This document shows positions 1-14,303 of a stretch of DNA of 64,000 bases, one piece after another (positions within the stretch are counted from its first letter, which is position 1; the number at the start of each line of letters is the position of its first letter). The notes under the pieces are model-generated. The model did no database searches, was not told the DNA's origin, and saw only the letters and a list, made by a program, of their open reading frames with translations. The translations under genes were made by a program, and so were the position numbers. The DNA is from Hyphodiscus hymeniophilus. Taxonomy: Eukaryota > Ascomycota > Leotiomycetes > Helotiales > Hyphodiscaceae. The DNA is taken from contig VNKQ01000001.1 in NCBI GenBank assembly GCA_016508695.1, forward strand, positions 62,001-126,000, read 5' to 3'.

Positions 1-3000
1 AAATAAGAGCCTTAGCTCGAGTATATATAAAATTAGAGAAAAGAATAAGAGTTATTAATATTAAGTAAATACTTTTATAGGGCAAGATTATAAAGAAGAA
101 TAAAGAGGTTATAACTATATAGCTAGGGGAAATATATATCTAGTAATAACCCTAGATATAAATTAGAAATATCTAGAAGGTATTAATATATACTTACTAA
201 TAGTATAATTTATTATCTTTATAAATAATATAGTTTAACGTTATTATAAATAAAGACTAGAAAGTAATTATAATATATAACGACTAGTATAATAGTTATA
301 AATATTAGTATATACTATATATCTAAGAGTAAGATATTATAAATAAATAATAAAGAGTAAATAAAAACGGGGGAAAGTCTTCTAAGACAATTAAATAAGT
401 AATAGAATAACTCGTTAATAGTATTTGTCTAGTATCTAGATATAATTATCGTTAAGTTTAGTATAATTCTATATCTCTAGTTTAATTAGATTAAGGTTAA
501 TAGTTAAGCCTTTAGTACCCTTAATTAATACTTTTATAAATTAAATAATAGTTAATCGAGTTATAAACTAATTAACTTAGGGATATTAACTTATAATAAG
601 CTTATTATTAATTAAATATTACTCGCTTATATTAACTTATATATCCTAGTCGTTATAATCTCTATTATTAATAATAATATTAATAGTTAGGTTTATAATA
701 ATTAATAAAATAAACTTGAGAATAATAGTCTTAATAATAATAGCGTTAAAAGAGGATATGTTATATATTTAGTAAATATATACTTCTTTAGTTATACTTT
801 ATCTATAGATTCGACTTATTACTTACTTTTTAGCCCTAATAAAAAGTAGTAAATCGAGGAGTAATAAGTATTTAGTTATTTATAGATTATAGCCTATACT
901 ACTAATATTAAATAATCTATCTTAGATTATATACTTGTTTACTCTTATAGTAAACTTATTTAATATTTTATTTTGTTTCTTAATATTAGTATTAGATATA
1001 AAGAGGGCGTAATCGATTTATAAGGCCTAGTATATTATAAAGGTAAATACTTATATAACTAGTAATATATAAATCTAGATAAGTTTTTTGCGATATAAAA
1101 TAATAAGCTTAATAACTATATATATAAGTTATTAGATCTTTAGTACTTTTATATATATAATAAAGAGTTATATAATAATATTAGCCTTTAAAGGAAGGTC
1201 TTACGAATAAGATCTATTCTCTTTAATAATTGCTATATATAACTTTTATATAATTATAAATAATATATAAGAATTCTTTTACTATTTTTTAGTATACTTA
1301 ACTTTAAATTCGTTACTAATATAATAGAATTCTAACTATATACTTAATAGTAAGAGATTACAAGAGTATTTTCGATTTTAATAAACGCCTTTATTATTTA
1401 ATATTAAGAATATTAAATTTCTTAGGGGCTTATATAAGAATTAGTTATATTATAATTATTCTTCTTATATAAATTTTGTTATAAGCCGTTAAAAAGTAAA
1501 AGGGGAGAGGGTTTCTCTAATCTAATTACTTAATATACTCGGATTAAGTAAGTAATATATATAACGAATATAATATCTCTCGAGAAACTTACTTAAACAA
1601 AACCTAGTAAATACTTTAGAGATATTATTACTAGTAATAAAGCGCTTAACTACGTAATAAGTTAATTATAAAGTAATAATAAAGTACTTGTCTAAAAGTA
1701 TATAAGGATTAGTATCCTTATTAATAGTAATATATTAATATTTAAGTAGAATATTATAATTAAGAGTTATAAGCGCGTTATTTAATTATCTTTCTTTGTT
1801 TTTATTATAAATAAACCTAGTGGGACTATTAAAACTCGAGATATAGTTCTTATATAATTATATACTTATTAAGAATAGCCTTATTAAGTCTAACTAAAAA
1901 AGAGAGTATTATAACTATATATCCGCATTTTATATTATATATGCTTTATTTAAGTATTTATAGTCAAATATATTATTTAGTAGCCTAGGCTAATTAAAAT
2001 CGAGACTATAAAATAAATTATTAGCTTTTTCGATAGTATAAGATTAAAAGAATTAGGTTTTAAAGAACCGCCTAAAGGAGTATTTACTAAATTAATATTA
2101 ATAGTAGGATTAAGTATAGCGCTAAATAATAGACTAATATAAGGAGTAGTACTAAGTTAAGATTTTAATAATAAATATACTTTGTTATTTAATACTTTTC
2201 TTTTCGCATTAGATAGACTATTATTAAATAAGGTTAGCTTATTTTTAATTAGTATAATATTAAGAGTAGTTTTCTATAATATATTATTATAACTCGAGTT
2301 CTTTTTATTATACTTTCTAGTGACTTAATTCCGAGCTTATTTAATAAGTATTTAGAAATATACTTTTATATTACTTTTACTTATTGTTTTTTTGTAAAAG
2401 ATTTTATTATAATCTTATATTATATCCTTATATAATTATAATAAAGTATATATATATTAGTCTAATTATATTTAGTCTAATATATTTAGTTTTCTTTTTA
2501 AATACTTATATTAGTTATAAGATTTTCTTTTTATTAACGCCTCTTATATTTTTACTAAGTCGAATCCTTTAGCCACTACTCTTTACTAAGAGTTTATTAC
2601 TTTCTTTTTATATAAATTATAATAGGGTTTAAACTCTTTTAATTTTATATATTTAATTATAAATTAGGTTAAGGATACTCTAAGATATTTTTATAGGTCT
2701 AATAAGTAATTATAAGTATTTGATAGTATTAGTTTGTTTAAGAAATTAATTAATTTCTTATTAAGTAAATTGTTTATAATAATAGTAATTAATTACGTTT
2801 AATAACCTAGAGTAATAAGGTTTCTATCTTAAGAAGAAGTTATATTATAAGTATATTAACTATAATTATCTAAGAAGTAAGGCCTAATAAAGGGTCCCTT
2901 ACAATAAAAGTAATATATTTATATTATTACTTACTTAATATTTAAGTATATTATAAAGTATACTTATATATTATAATATTAGAATTAATATAATACTTTA

Positions 3001-5248
3001 TCTAAGGTTTAAGAGTATTATAATAAGCTAAGGTTAAAGTCAAATATAAGGTTTAAAAGGTTATTATAAGTTAAGGTTATTAACTTAAAGAAGGCTAAGG
3101 CTCGAGGCTTAAGGCTTAAGGCTTAGCTCGGCTTAAGACTAATATAGGCTTTAGTCTTATACTAGGCTTAAGCGTTAGCTTTATTACCTTACGTGCTTTT
3201 TATATGTCTATAACTTCCTTCTCTATTTATTATATCTATTTACTTATTTGCCTTGCCTTACTTCTTTAATATTTAATTTAAAGTAATACTATTAATATAA
3301 TACTTAACTAAGTCGGTATATAATATTAATTTAATATTTAAGTAAATACTAATTAAATAGAGATTATCCCGCTACTAATTTATAGTTGACTTAAGCTAAA
3401 CCCTACTATTAGTACTTTCTAATAAAACATTAATAAAGGAACTACTTAGTAGACTCTTTACTAAGGCCTTAAAAAAGTAATAACTTGGAAGTTAGTAATT
3501 CTTTTAGTCTCTTATTATTATTATTATTATGTCTTACTTATCTACTTTACTATATAATAACTATATAATACTTTTTACTCTATCTTAATAATTGTTTACT
3601 ATTTGTTCCTTGTTTATATATTACGTATTCCTAATTCGACTAAGTTAGTTATACTTATTTATTAATAGTATAAGTACTTAATTATTATAAATAGTAAATT
3701 ATAAGAAGAAATTAGTATAATTGTAATTATAGCCTTAATTATAGTTATAATCCTATATACTATATACTCTTACTAAACCTAAAATCGTTATAAATAACTT
3801 AACTAATAAGCTTAATTCTAGTTGTTCTTATAAGTGCCTAGCAGATATAATAAATATAAATAATAATAAATTTAATTCTTTTGATAAGGTTATAACGTTT
3901 ATTTTATTAATTTTAATTACTAAGAAACAAGTAAGTTATAATCTTAGATATAATATTTTACTTTATTTACTTAATTTAATAGATTCTTTTATAAAAGTTT
4001 AATCTAAAGAATAATAAATAACGAATTATTAAGTCTAAACTTAAAGAGATATTTAGAAAACGACTTAGCTTAAGTAACTATAAAAAAGGAGTAGGTTTTT
4101 TTAAGTCCCATATATAAGATATTAGTATAAAGGCTATTATCTTATTATAAAGTATTATTTTCATATAAAGACTAGCTCTTATATTAAGACTATTTTAACT
4201 AATTATAATTATACTTATACTTACCCCTAATATTAATAATAAACGTACTAATAGAAATAAATTAATTATATATACTAAGGGTTAGTCTTAAATTATAAAG
4301 GAGTTTAAAACCCTTAACTACTAGAGTTTTTGTCAGAAAGTAGTCACGTGACTATATGTTGCGTTATAACGTATAGCCTGGAATAACTGGCTTAGAAGAA
4401 GTAGGCGCGTTTGCTTTTGCTAAGTCGTCAAAACGCAATAGTTTTATTATTAGATTTTACTTACATAATCTTATAACGAATATTTAATAGGTTTATTTAA
4501 ATATATAAATAAGTAACTTAGTTTTTAAGGCTATAATAAAGAAAATTCGATATAACTTTAAGAATTAGCAAGCGCGTATCTTAAAACAGATCGAAGTATT
4601 TTTAAGAGAATATATTAGATATAATAATAAAGTAAAAGATATACTTAACTTTAAGTAATTATATTACGAATTCTTATTTAACTTTGAGATTTATTAGTTA
4701 TTATAATTATTTATTTTTATTAATACTTATATTAATTTTATTAAAGTATTTTTACTCGGGCTTTCTTTTATATAATATAAGTTACTTAAAAGAGCTTTTT
4801 ATATATAGTCTTTTATCCTTTACTAACTTTTACTTATATAAATATAAGCTTAATACTTTTAGTATATTAATATTTAATAAACTACTTAGAGGAGACATAT
4901 AATACTAACTTCACTAAATGTAATTACTAGTATTTGCTTAATATATTTATTAGCTTATACTATAGGGTTAAATTCGAGTACTTATTTATTAACAATTTTC
5001 TCTTATATGATTTCTTATAGTTAGTCTATTAGTTTATACCTAAGACCTTTTATAACCCAAATAAAGACTCTAATAGCGAGATCGATATAAACGAGAGTAA
5101 TAAGAATAAAGAGAATAAAGAGAATAAGGATAATAAAGAAAATAGTAAGAATAATAATATAAATAAAAATAATAAGTATAATAATAAATAGTAAGTAGTA
5201 TTAGTCTTTATTATATATATTAAGAGAAGGTCGTATATATCTTATTTA
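1..5248. other. RIP-degraded AT-rich block, no intact gene
   Basis: The stretch is strongly AT-rich and dominated by TA, TTA and ATA steps, with hardly any CA or TG dinucleotides, which is the end state of RIP on repeated DNA. Open frames are short (62 residues at 2384-2572, 72 residues at 4684-4902) and made almost only of I, L, Y, F, N, K and S, as chance AT-rich frames are. A small GC-richer patch at about 4325-4440, containing a CACGTG palindrome, may be a terminal piece of another element. I could not assign the parent transposons. Confidence 0.8.
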
Positions 5249-5256
5249 TTTATTTA

Positions 5257-5832
5257 GGGACGGGCTAAAACAACTTGCCTCCCGGCTAAACTAACTTTTC
5301 GGGGGTACACCTAACACCCTCGCTTACTTATACTAATTTGTATGCGCATACAAGGCTAAAATATATATTGTAAACAAAGACAATATATCCTTATATTCTT
5401 TTCTCTTTACCCTTTAGCCTTTAATATAGAATCCCTTAGCACCTGCGGTCCCCCCCGCCTACTACTATTTATAACGACTTGCCTACTGCAATTGAATCGA
5501 TTCATATGAGCCAGGCACAGGAAGGGAGAGGGGTTATATGGGGGGGATTTCTTCTATATATAAAGACGATTGCCTTAAAGACGTAGCGACAATTGTAGGG
5601 AGTATATTGCAAGAGAAGGTAATCGAAGGGGAAGGGTTCAAAGGTTATACGCAAGATAGGGAATATAAGTTAGATCCGGATTATAATTTTAATAAGTTAG
5701 TATAATAGTATATATTTTGTGCTTTTGCACACATACTAATTAGTATAGTGGGGGAAGCTTCCTAGATGTACCCCTATGGGTAGGTTTAAATAAGTTGGTT
5801 TAGCCGGGAGGCAAGTTGTTTTAGCCCGCCCC
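5257..5832. mobile_element. hAT-like MITE copy 1 (576 bp)
   Basis: The ends are inverted repeats of about 40 bp: left starts GGGACGGGCTAAAACAAC, right ends TTGTTTTAGCCCGCCCC. It is flanked by a perfect 8-bp direct repeat TTTATTTA (5249-5256 and 5833-5840), the duplication length typical of hAT elements. It is the least RIP-mutated copy of its family, keeping CA and TG steps where copy 2 has TA. No transposase fits in 576 bp, so it is non-autonomous. It is about 160 bp shorter than the 739-bp copies because of a central deletion. Confidence 0.85.
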
Positions 5833-5887
5833 TTTATTTACTAGAATATTTATTATATAGCTATTCTTTATATTATTAGTTATTTAT

Positions 5888-6626
5888 AGGGCGGGCTAAA
5901 ATAACTTGCCTCCCGGTTAAACTAACTTTTCGGGGGTATACCTAATACCCTTACTTACTTATACTAATTTATATATATATATAAGGCTAAAATATATATT
6001 ATAAATAAAGATAATATATCTTTATATTCTTTTGCCTTTACTTTTTAGCTTTTAATATAAAATCCCTTAATACTTGCAGTCCCCCCCTTATCTATTACTA
6101 TTTATAACGACTTGCTTATTATAATTAAGTACTTAACAATATTCCTTAACTTTTAAACTTCCCCCCTCCTTAGCCCCTATAATCCTTAAGTAACCTAAGT
6201 CTTTAACTAGACTAATATTTATTGTTTATTTAGGCTTAAATTAAAATAGTTCTATTACCCTTATACTAGCGTAAATAACAAAGGGGCATATCGATTAATA
6301 TAAGCTAGGCACAAGAAGAGAGAGGGATTATATAGGGGGGATTTCTTTTATATATAAAGACAATTACTTTAAAGACGTAGTAATAATTATAAGGAGTATA
6401 TTATAAGAGAAAGTAATTAAAGGGAAAAGGTTTAAAAGTTATATACAAAATAAGGAATATAAGTTAGATCCGGATTATAATTTTAATAAGTTAGTATAAT
6501 AATATATATTTTATACTTTTGTATATATACTAATTAGTATAGTAGGGGAAGCTTCCTAGATGTATACTTATAAGTAGGTTTAAATAAGTTAGTTTAGCCG
6601 GGAGGCAAGTTGTTTTAGCCCGCCCC
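5888..6626. mobile_element. hAT-like MITE copy 2 (739 bp)
   Basis: Same terminal inverted repeats as copy 1, starting AGGGCGGGCTAAAATAAC and ending TTGTTTTAGCCCGCCCC. The perfect target duplication is TTATTTAT (5880-5887 and 6627-6634). It aligns with copy 1 over both halves, but CA and TG steps of copy 1 are TA here, so this copy took more RIP. It represents the full-length 739-bp subfamily also seen in the nested stack at 14.5-16.0 kb. Confidence 0.85.
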
Positions 6627-6634
6627 TTATTTAT

Positions 6635-9600
6635 AATAGTATTATAAAGGAGAGGAGTTACTTATAGCTATTTAGTTAATTATAATAATAGATATATTTA
6701 TAATAGTATTTTAAAGAAGAAGAGTTACTTATAATAATTTAATTATAATAATAAATAGTTAGAGCTAAATAATATAATACTAAGTAAATAGTACCTTCTA
6801 ATAAAGAGTCTCAATTAATATATATACTACCTTATTATTTAATAAGGCACTTAATATACTTTAAAGTAAGGAGTTAAATAAAATTAAATTAGGCTTAGTA
6901 AGGCATTAAATTACCTTAATCCGGCTTTAAACTACTCCAAACTACTTAGAGCTAGTTAGAGCCATTTTGAACTTAGTTTAACCTTGGTCCGAATTCTAAG
7001 CTAGGCTCGATTAGGTATAGAGTCTCACGTGACCTGGTGTTAAGCTCTTATATATGCGCCCCTAAGTAATTAAATAAAGCTTAGGAATTAAACCTTAAAT
7101 TCAGAGGAAAATAATCAAGTGCTTGTACTATTACTTATATTAATAATTAATAAGAAAATAAAAGAACTATTAATAGAATAGTAATAGTACAAACTATTAT
7201 AGTAATAGTAAAAGTTAACGTTATTGTTGTTATTATTATTAGAGGTTAAAAAGTCGCGAGATTATAATTTTATACTTATAGCTTAATTAGCTACGCACTT
7301 ACTAGTACGGTTAAGAGCGTGTTAATTCACTAGATTAATTAAGGTAACTATAGAGATTAGACGACGTCTAAAGTTTGTATTATTTATATTGTTTATAAGG
7401 CTAAGAAATAAAAGAGATATTAGTTAGAACTAATTATAATACAGGTTACTATTAAGTAAAGAATCTCTTATTAGATTAATTACTACCTAGTACTTTAAGT
7501 AATTAAACAAAACTAATACTAATATTTACAACTCAAAATCTATATATATATAGAGTATAGGGACCTTACTTATAAGCTACGTAAGTAAATATATACTATA
7601 TCTTATAATCGACTTCGAATATAAGCATATATTCTAATATATCGAATTATAACTATATAAGAAATATAAGGGATTAAGAATTACAAAATAATAGTTATTA
7701 TAAAATAAAAGGTCTTTAGACTTCTTTATAATAACTAGGGGGTATATTACAAAATTAAGGCTTAACTAATCTTTATAGTTATAATATATTTAATTATATC
7801 TTATAATTACTTAAGCTCTATTTAAGCACTTATTTCGCTAAGTTATATAAGAGTAATTTAATACTTAGAAAAAGACTTACTTCTTCTTTTTTTTTCTTTA
7901 AATTAAATAATACTTAATATATACTTATTCGAGTAGTCTTTTCTTATAACCTTTCTTCCTTAAAGATTAGACCAATTAATTACGTCTAAATAAGAGAAAT
8001 CTATAGCTGACTTTTTTTGTAGCCTATTACTATTAGGTATTAGTAGCTTAATAAGAAGGCTATCTAAATACTTTAGCGTATCTAGAATTAATAGTATAAA
8101 AGCGCTTCTAAAGTCGCTAGAATTTAAACCTACTTATTATAACTTATAGTAAAAGTATATACTCTTAAGAAAGCTAATTACGTTTAAGTAAGGTCTATAA
8201 TTGCAAACTATCTAGAGAGCTCTAGCTAATAACGCGACTTATAGCAATAAGAAATATATAGCTAATTAGCTTAATACAATAAACTAAACGATTAAAGACT
8301 ATTATATATAAACACTTTATTGGCTTTAAAATAAGTTTGTTTTATATAATAGAATCTTTAAGAGTAAGATAATATTAAAGATAAATATAGATTAGCGTAT
8401 TTATATTCTAGAAGGCTAAATCCTAATATCATATAAAGCGCGAGAATCCGTCTATAACAAAAACTCGAAACGAATAGATCTAAAGACGTAGGTTTATAGA
8501 ACCTAGTTCGAATAGTGTGAATCGTCAATATAAGCTCAAAAGAATATATATTCAAATAATAGTAATAGTTTAAGTAAAAAGGTTGTTTGTATATATTAAT
8601 GCCTAGTACAAAATCCAGCTATATAGTATGCCTAGTATTATATTATATAACTTTCGCAAAACGTAATCTACCAGAACTGCCCCTTTATAATATACTTATT
8701 ATACTTATAAATACCCGGTTATTAAAGGCCTAAAAATAATTAAAGAAGGATTCTACTAAGAATAATTCTAATACTAAAACTACTTTTATTAAACTGCCTT
8801 CTTGATTTATAGTATTTAGCGATAAAAAGTCTACTCCTATAAAAGGTCTTATAAAATTAGGCCTAGAAAGCTTATACGCAAAAAAGTCTAAGAATAATAA
8901 CTTATTTAAAAGTATTTGCAAGACTAATAATATTCTTAACTTATTATTAAGAAAATTATATTACAAATTAGTACCCGGGAGATTAAATAAATTCAATATA
9001 AATATAAAGGACAATATTAATAATAATAATAATAGTAATAAGTAATCTAAGGTTTAAAAAGAAATATATTTACTTCTACTTATAGTAAAGGAAGAGTATA
9101 CCACTAATCTTAAGAAGTATCGAAAGATATTATTAACCCGTTTAATATTACAATCCAATTCGGTTAGTATATTATAATATATCTTATTATTAATTATTTT
9201 AAAGACAAATTTCGATTATAATAGCTTTCTAATAGTCCCTCCTTATTAGATCTTAAGGTATTAATAACTAATAATAAGGCTGTAAACTTGAAATAAATAT
9301 AAGAAGTTAATATAATAAACGAGAATACTAAGCTCTTAATAAAAGAGCCGACTAGAGAATAAAAGAATACTTTCTCTAAACTAAAAGGCCTTATAAATAA
9401 TAAGGACTATTAGCCTCTTAACTATAAACGTGCGTATTGGGATCTTTTTATTAGTAATCCGGATTTTCTATAATTCCTAACTATATTACTTAGTAAAATT
9501 TTTAAACTATAATAAGTTATACGATTTAGTATATAATACAAATCGAAGACTTAGAACTAGTTAAAGGTATTATACTTAATAACTTAATTGGACTTAGTAA

Positions 9601-10228
9601 GATATAAGTAATATTAGGCTTCTTATTACTAGTAAGTACTCTTACTTTAAAGAAGCCTTATATAAGGCATTAGTTTTAATATTAATATAAAAGATGCTTA
9701 AATGAAAACAAGCTATTAAAGATTATAATAATATTAAAGAGATTCGAGTAAAGAATTCAGAGCTTTAGGATTAATATAAAAATAGAGAGATACTTTAATT
9801 ATTATCGCCTAATTTAAAACTAACTCTAATATTACTTCGGGTATCTCTTATTCTTCTAATTATATTACCTAATCTCGTTTTTTAATAAGGGAGAGAAGTA
9901 CAATTACTTATTCCTACTAATATTTAAAGTATATACTTATTATACAAATAAGCGCGTATTTAGTAAGAATATTAAAAAGATAAAGAGCAAACTAAAGAAA
10001 ACATATAAGTTTTTAATAAAAGTAAAAAGCGATTTAATCTTATTACTATTACTTTTATATTAACCTTAGTATTATAGAATAAACCTAGTATCTTTAAGTA
10101 TTACTAAATAAAGAACTTATAGTTCTTAGATATCAATACTAATAAAGTCTAGTATTACTAATTAAAAAGCTAGTTACTTGACTTAAAAGGTTAATTCCAA
10201 TATATTATAGTTAACGAAAGCTATATAA
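6635..10228. other. RIP-degraded AT-rich region
   Basis: No intact gene. Open frames at 8358-8555 (minus) and 8730-8921 (minus) encode 65 and 63 residues of hydrophobic sequence and may be shreds of a degraded transposon protein on the minus strand, since neighbouring frames contain many TAG and TAA codons. A GC-richer piece at about 6900-7080 with TCACGTGA resembles in composition the repeats at 16.3-17.3 kb. Another possible coding relic lies near 9400-9480 on the plus strand, interrupted by TAG. None could be assigned to a family. Confidence 0.7.
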
Positions 10229-10236
10229 TTAAGAAT

Positions 10237-10872
10237 AGGACGGGCTATTTCAACTTACTTCCCGGCTAATTCAACTTATTTAACCCTACTTATAGGTATA
10301 TATTTAAGAAGCTTTCTCTATTATATTAATTAGTATACGCGCAAGAGTACGCAATATATATTATTATATTAACTTATTAAAATTATAATCCGGATTTAAC
10401 TTATACTCTCTATCTTATATATAACCTTTAAACCCTTCCCCTTTAATTACTATTTCTTATAATTATACTTCTTATTATAATTACTTTTGTGTCTCTTCGT
10501 CTTATATACTTTCTTTTTCTTTGGCTTAGCTTAAGACTTACTATACCTATTATAAGTATATATAATTTAATTCTTTATAATATCATATTTTAAAAGAGTA
10601 TAATTCTTAGCTTTTATATACGTTTAAATCGATTTAATTATAGTAAGAAGGTTAATATAAACTACTATAAGTAAGAGAGGGCTATAAGTATTAAGTAGTT
10701 TTATATTAAAGGCTAAAAGTTAAAGGCTAAAGAAATAAGAATATATTATAGTTATTTATAATATATAAGTTAGCCTTATATTTATATATAAATTAATATA
10801 AGTAAGCAAAGTAGTTAAGTATGCCCCCGAAAAGTTAAATTAGCCGGGAAGCAAGTTGAAATAGCCCGTCCC
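10237..10872. mobile_element. hAT-like MITE copy 3 (636 bp, subfamily B)
   Basis: The ends are AGGACGGGCTATTTCAAC on the left and TTGAAATAGCCCGTCCC on the right, a variant of the terminal repeat of copies 1 and 2 (CTATTTCAA in place of CTAAAACAA). The 8-bp target duplication TTAAGAAT is perfect (10229-10236 and 10873-10880). Length and terminal variant match copy 5 at 13469-14095 in opposite orientation, so these two form a subfamily of about 630 bp. Confidence 0.85.
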
Positions 10873-11270
10873 TTAAGAATATAAATATATCCGCTAATAT
10901 AATTATATATTGGCTTTCTTTAGACTTTATATTCTTTATTTCTATAATAGTCTATCCTAATAAAATTAGTAATTTTACTAGATATACTAACTTAATATTA
11001 ACGATTTATACTTTATGTATTCGGGCGTTAGTAAAGAAGAAATAAGCCGACCTAGTTTTTAACTCTTATAACTTACCTAATAGTTATCCGGCCGTTAACT
11101 TTCAATTAACTCGCTATGCTACTTAGGGGCCCACTACATAGTAATTAACTTAAGTTAATTTATAGGTAATCTAAATATTAGAAATTGAGCTAAGATAAAC
11201 CTTAATTAATCTAGATTAATCTATATTCAGATTACGTTTAGAGTTAAGATTAAAATTACGATTGAGATTA

Positions 11271-11518
11271 AGAAGAATAGGCAATTAATAACCCACTTTT
11301 AAATTAGCCGAGAATCTACCAAGACTTAACCCTTGCTTAATCTTACTTAACCCCTAATTAACTCTCGATCTATTATTAGGCAATTATATAATCTACTTTA
11401 CTCTAGCTAAGTCAACTATATTTACTTACAGTTATAAAGTAGGCTAGATTAAGCCGGATTAGATCTTTAGTAAAACCTCGGCTAATCAAAAGATGGGTTG
11501 TTAGTTACTTACTTCTAT
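11271..11518. repeat. imperfect inverted repeat (foldback) in AT-rich DNA
   Basis: The left arm at about 11271-11312 contains CAATTAATAACCCAC then TTAGCCGAG. The right arm at about 11477-11518 contains CTCGGCTAATC then GGGTTGTTAGTTAC. The arms are about 42 bp with scattered mismatches and a spacer of about 165 bp. The part just upstream (11125-11230) is also similar in direct orientation to 17445-17550, so this is probably part of a dispersed repeat. The rest of 10881-11690 shows nothing codable. Confidence 0.55.
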
Positions 11519-11934
11519 TAACCAAGATTAGGTCTTAACTCTAGCTCTAACTAATAAAAGCCTAATTCATTTTTAAATTCTTTTTACTTAATTACTATCT
11601 TTAGTCTAGTACTCTCTTAATAGACTTAAGCGAGTATTAGCGCCTATTCTGGATAGTTTTTTTTGGAAATAGCTTAAAACTTTAAGTCGTTTAATTTAGA
11701 GACAGGCTATAATAACTTGCCTCCTAGCTAAAACGACTTTTCGGGAGTATACTTAATACTCTTACTTAACTATAGTAATTTGTATACGTAAGTAAGGCTA
11801 AACTATATACCTTACTAAATATTAATATATCCTTATTATTCTTAACTTTACTTTAGCCTCTAAAATATAATTACTAAATACTTATAGTTCTCTCCTTTCT
11901 TTAATTATATATGCCGACTTGCCTATTATAATTA

Positions 11935-14303
11935 CTTTAATTTATATATATACTAAAGATAATAGTTATATATTATTTAAACGCAATACTATTAAGACTC
12001 GAATTATATTTACTTGCAACTAGTATAATAAGACTATAGTCTTATAATACGTAAAGGTTTATAAGTAAAAAAAAGCGCGCAAGTTAAAGTAAAAAGTATA
12101 ATTATAAAATAAAGGTTATATTAAAGAGAGACGTATTAATAAAATAGTAGGAACTAGTTATTATTAAAGAGATATATAATTATAGGCCCTTTATAATACT
12201 TGCTACTTATCTTACCTACTAAATCGCTGCTTTAGACTTAGAGACTATTACTTAGGTTAAGAAACTCGCTAGTATAAGTCTTAATAACATACAAATTTTA
12301 ATAGTTATTTAATAAGACAAACCTATAATTATACTCTCTTAAAAGAATATTTTTAATCTCGTATAAGAAATACGTCTTTATTAGCTTAATAAGCTTACTT
12401 TAATAAAATAGCTACTTAAAGTATATACGTAAAAGTCCTTTTTATATATAATACTAACGATTTATTAGGAACTTTAAAATAGTAGCTTTAACTTTATATT
12501 TGACTTAAACCCTTTAATAAATATATTAACCAAACTCTTTTTTTTTTACTCTTTTTCTCTTAACTTATAAAAGTAGTATTCTAATATTCTTTTACTTAAT
12601 TATACTTATAAAACAAACTAATTTAATATATTATTACTTAATATATATATAATAATAGAGAATAATAAGGTTATTTAAATAGGGGTTATCTTTTTTTTAA
12701 TAGAAAAAAAGTTAATTATAAGTAAGCATTATAATAACTTTATAATATTATAACTTAAAATATAATTAAAAAGCTAGTTTTTATAATAACTAATAGGGAA
12801 CTAGCTTTAATAGAGTATATTAATATATAATTCTTATAATTAATTTATATCTTTTATTAATAGTATATAAATATAAATATATTAGCTAAAAGTAAGAGAT
12901 TCTTCTTAAGTCTAATAAGAGATAAGAATAATAAAGTAAAAAGGCACTCTTTATTCTAGTTATTCTTTAGCGCTTAAAATATATTACTTTTTAATATAAA
13001 TTTAAAGGCGTATAATAATAAGCTAAAAGAAATAAGAGTTACTTTCTCTTATTAAGTTATAAGTTATTATAAAGGAACTTAATTATACTTATAAAAAGAA
13101 AAGATTATTATATATTAGGTTAATTAATATTATTACTTTAGAATTATTATTTCTTCTTTTATTAAAGGCTATTATATTATACTTAAGTTATACTTATAAC
13201 AAAGGAATAAAGACTTAAAAAGTGTTTTTATACGCTTATAACACTTTTGGGACTTATAATATTAAAGTATAATAACGACCTTAGTTTAATAGAAACTACG
13301 GCCCAAAATACAGGTTAATATACCTCTCTTTATTATAATTCTTTAAGATATATATAGCTTTACGCTAAAGAAAATATTATTAGAGTACTCTAAGTTACTT
13401 ATAAATAGTCCCCCTCCCCTTAGCTATTAGTATATAATTTAATAGTCACTTAGCCTACCTTATTATTAGGGACGGGCTATTTTAACTTGCTTCCCGGCTA
13501 ATTTAACTTTTTGGGGGTATACTTAATTACCTTACTTACTTATATTAATTTATATACGTATATAAGGCTAACTTATATATTATAAACAATTATAATATAT
13601 CCTTATTTCTTTAGCCTTTAACTTTTAGCCTTTAATATAAAACTACTTAATATTTACGGCCCTTTCTTATTTATAGCGGTTTATATTAATATAATTAAAT
13701 CGATTTAAACGCATGCGAAAGCTAATAGTTATACTCTCTTTAAATACGATATTATAAAAAATCGAATTATATATACTTATAATAAGTATAGTAAGCCTTA
13801 AGCTAAGCTAAAAAAGAAGAAAATATATAAGACAAAAAGACGCGAAAGTAGTTATAGTAAGAAGTATAACTATAAGAGAAGGTAATTAAAGGGGAAGGGT
13901 TTAAAGGTTATATATAAGATAAGGAGTATAAGTTAAATTCGGATTATAATTTTAATAAGTTAGTATAATAGTATATATCGTATACTCTTACGCGTATACT
14001 AATTAATATAATAGAAAAAGCTTCCTAAATATATACCTATAAGTAGGGTTAGATAAGTTAAATTAGCTAGGAAGCAAGTTGAAATAGCCCGTCCCTATTA
14101 TTATATAATTTAAGAGTATAAGTCTAATAGAGAAGTAATCTTACTAATTAATATATATTGTTACTAATATTATAATAAGCTTATAATTAATACTTTTAAT
14201 CCCTTCTTTATACTAGAAGTTTTAAGACTTATTCTTAACCCTATATATATATAAGGGAAAGGTAGACCCCGTAGTATATTAGGAGGAGTATTATATATTA
14301 TAG
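11935..14303. mobile_element. unassigned ~2.4 kb insertion inside MITE copy 4
   Basis: The outer MITE sequence stops after TATTATAATTA near 11934 and resumes at AATTAAATATATAATA near 14304, judged against copies 2 and 6. What lies between is foreign to the MITE family, AT-rich and RIP-like, and itself contains MITE copy 5. No clean terminal repeat or transposase motif was seen, so the class is unknown. Boundaries are good to about 10 bp. Confidence 0.5.
13469..14095. mobile_element. hAT-like MITE copy 5 (627 bp, subfamily B)
   Basis: The left end is GGGACGGGCTATTTTAAC and the right end TTGAAATAGCCCGTCCC. The target duplication TATTATTA is perfect (13461-13468 and 14096-14103). It sits inside the unassigned insertion, which sits inside MITE copy 4, making it a third-level insertion. 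It is the inverted counterpart of copy 3 in subfamily and length. Confidence 0.85.

Noticed and set aside
2384..2572. 62-residue hydrophobic open frame
   Set aside because: Composition of I, L, F, Y, S is what random AT-rich DNA gives; no start context or motif.
4684..4902. 72-residue frame resembling a membrane protein
   Set aside because: Same AT-driven composition inside RIP-degraded DNA; cannot be told from chance.
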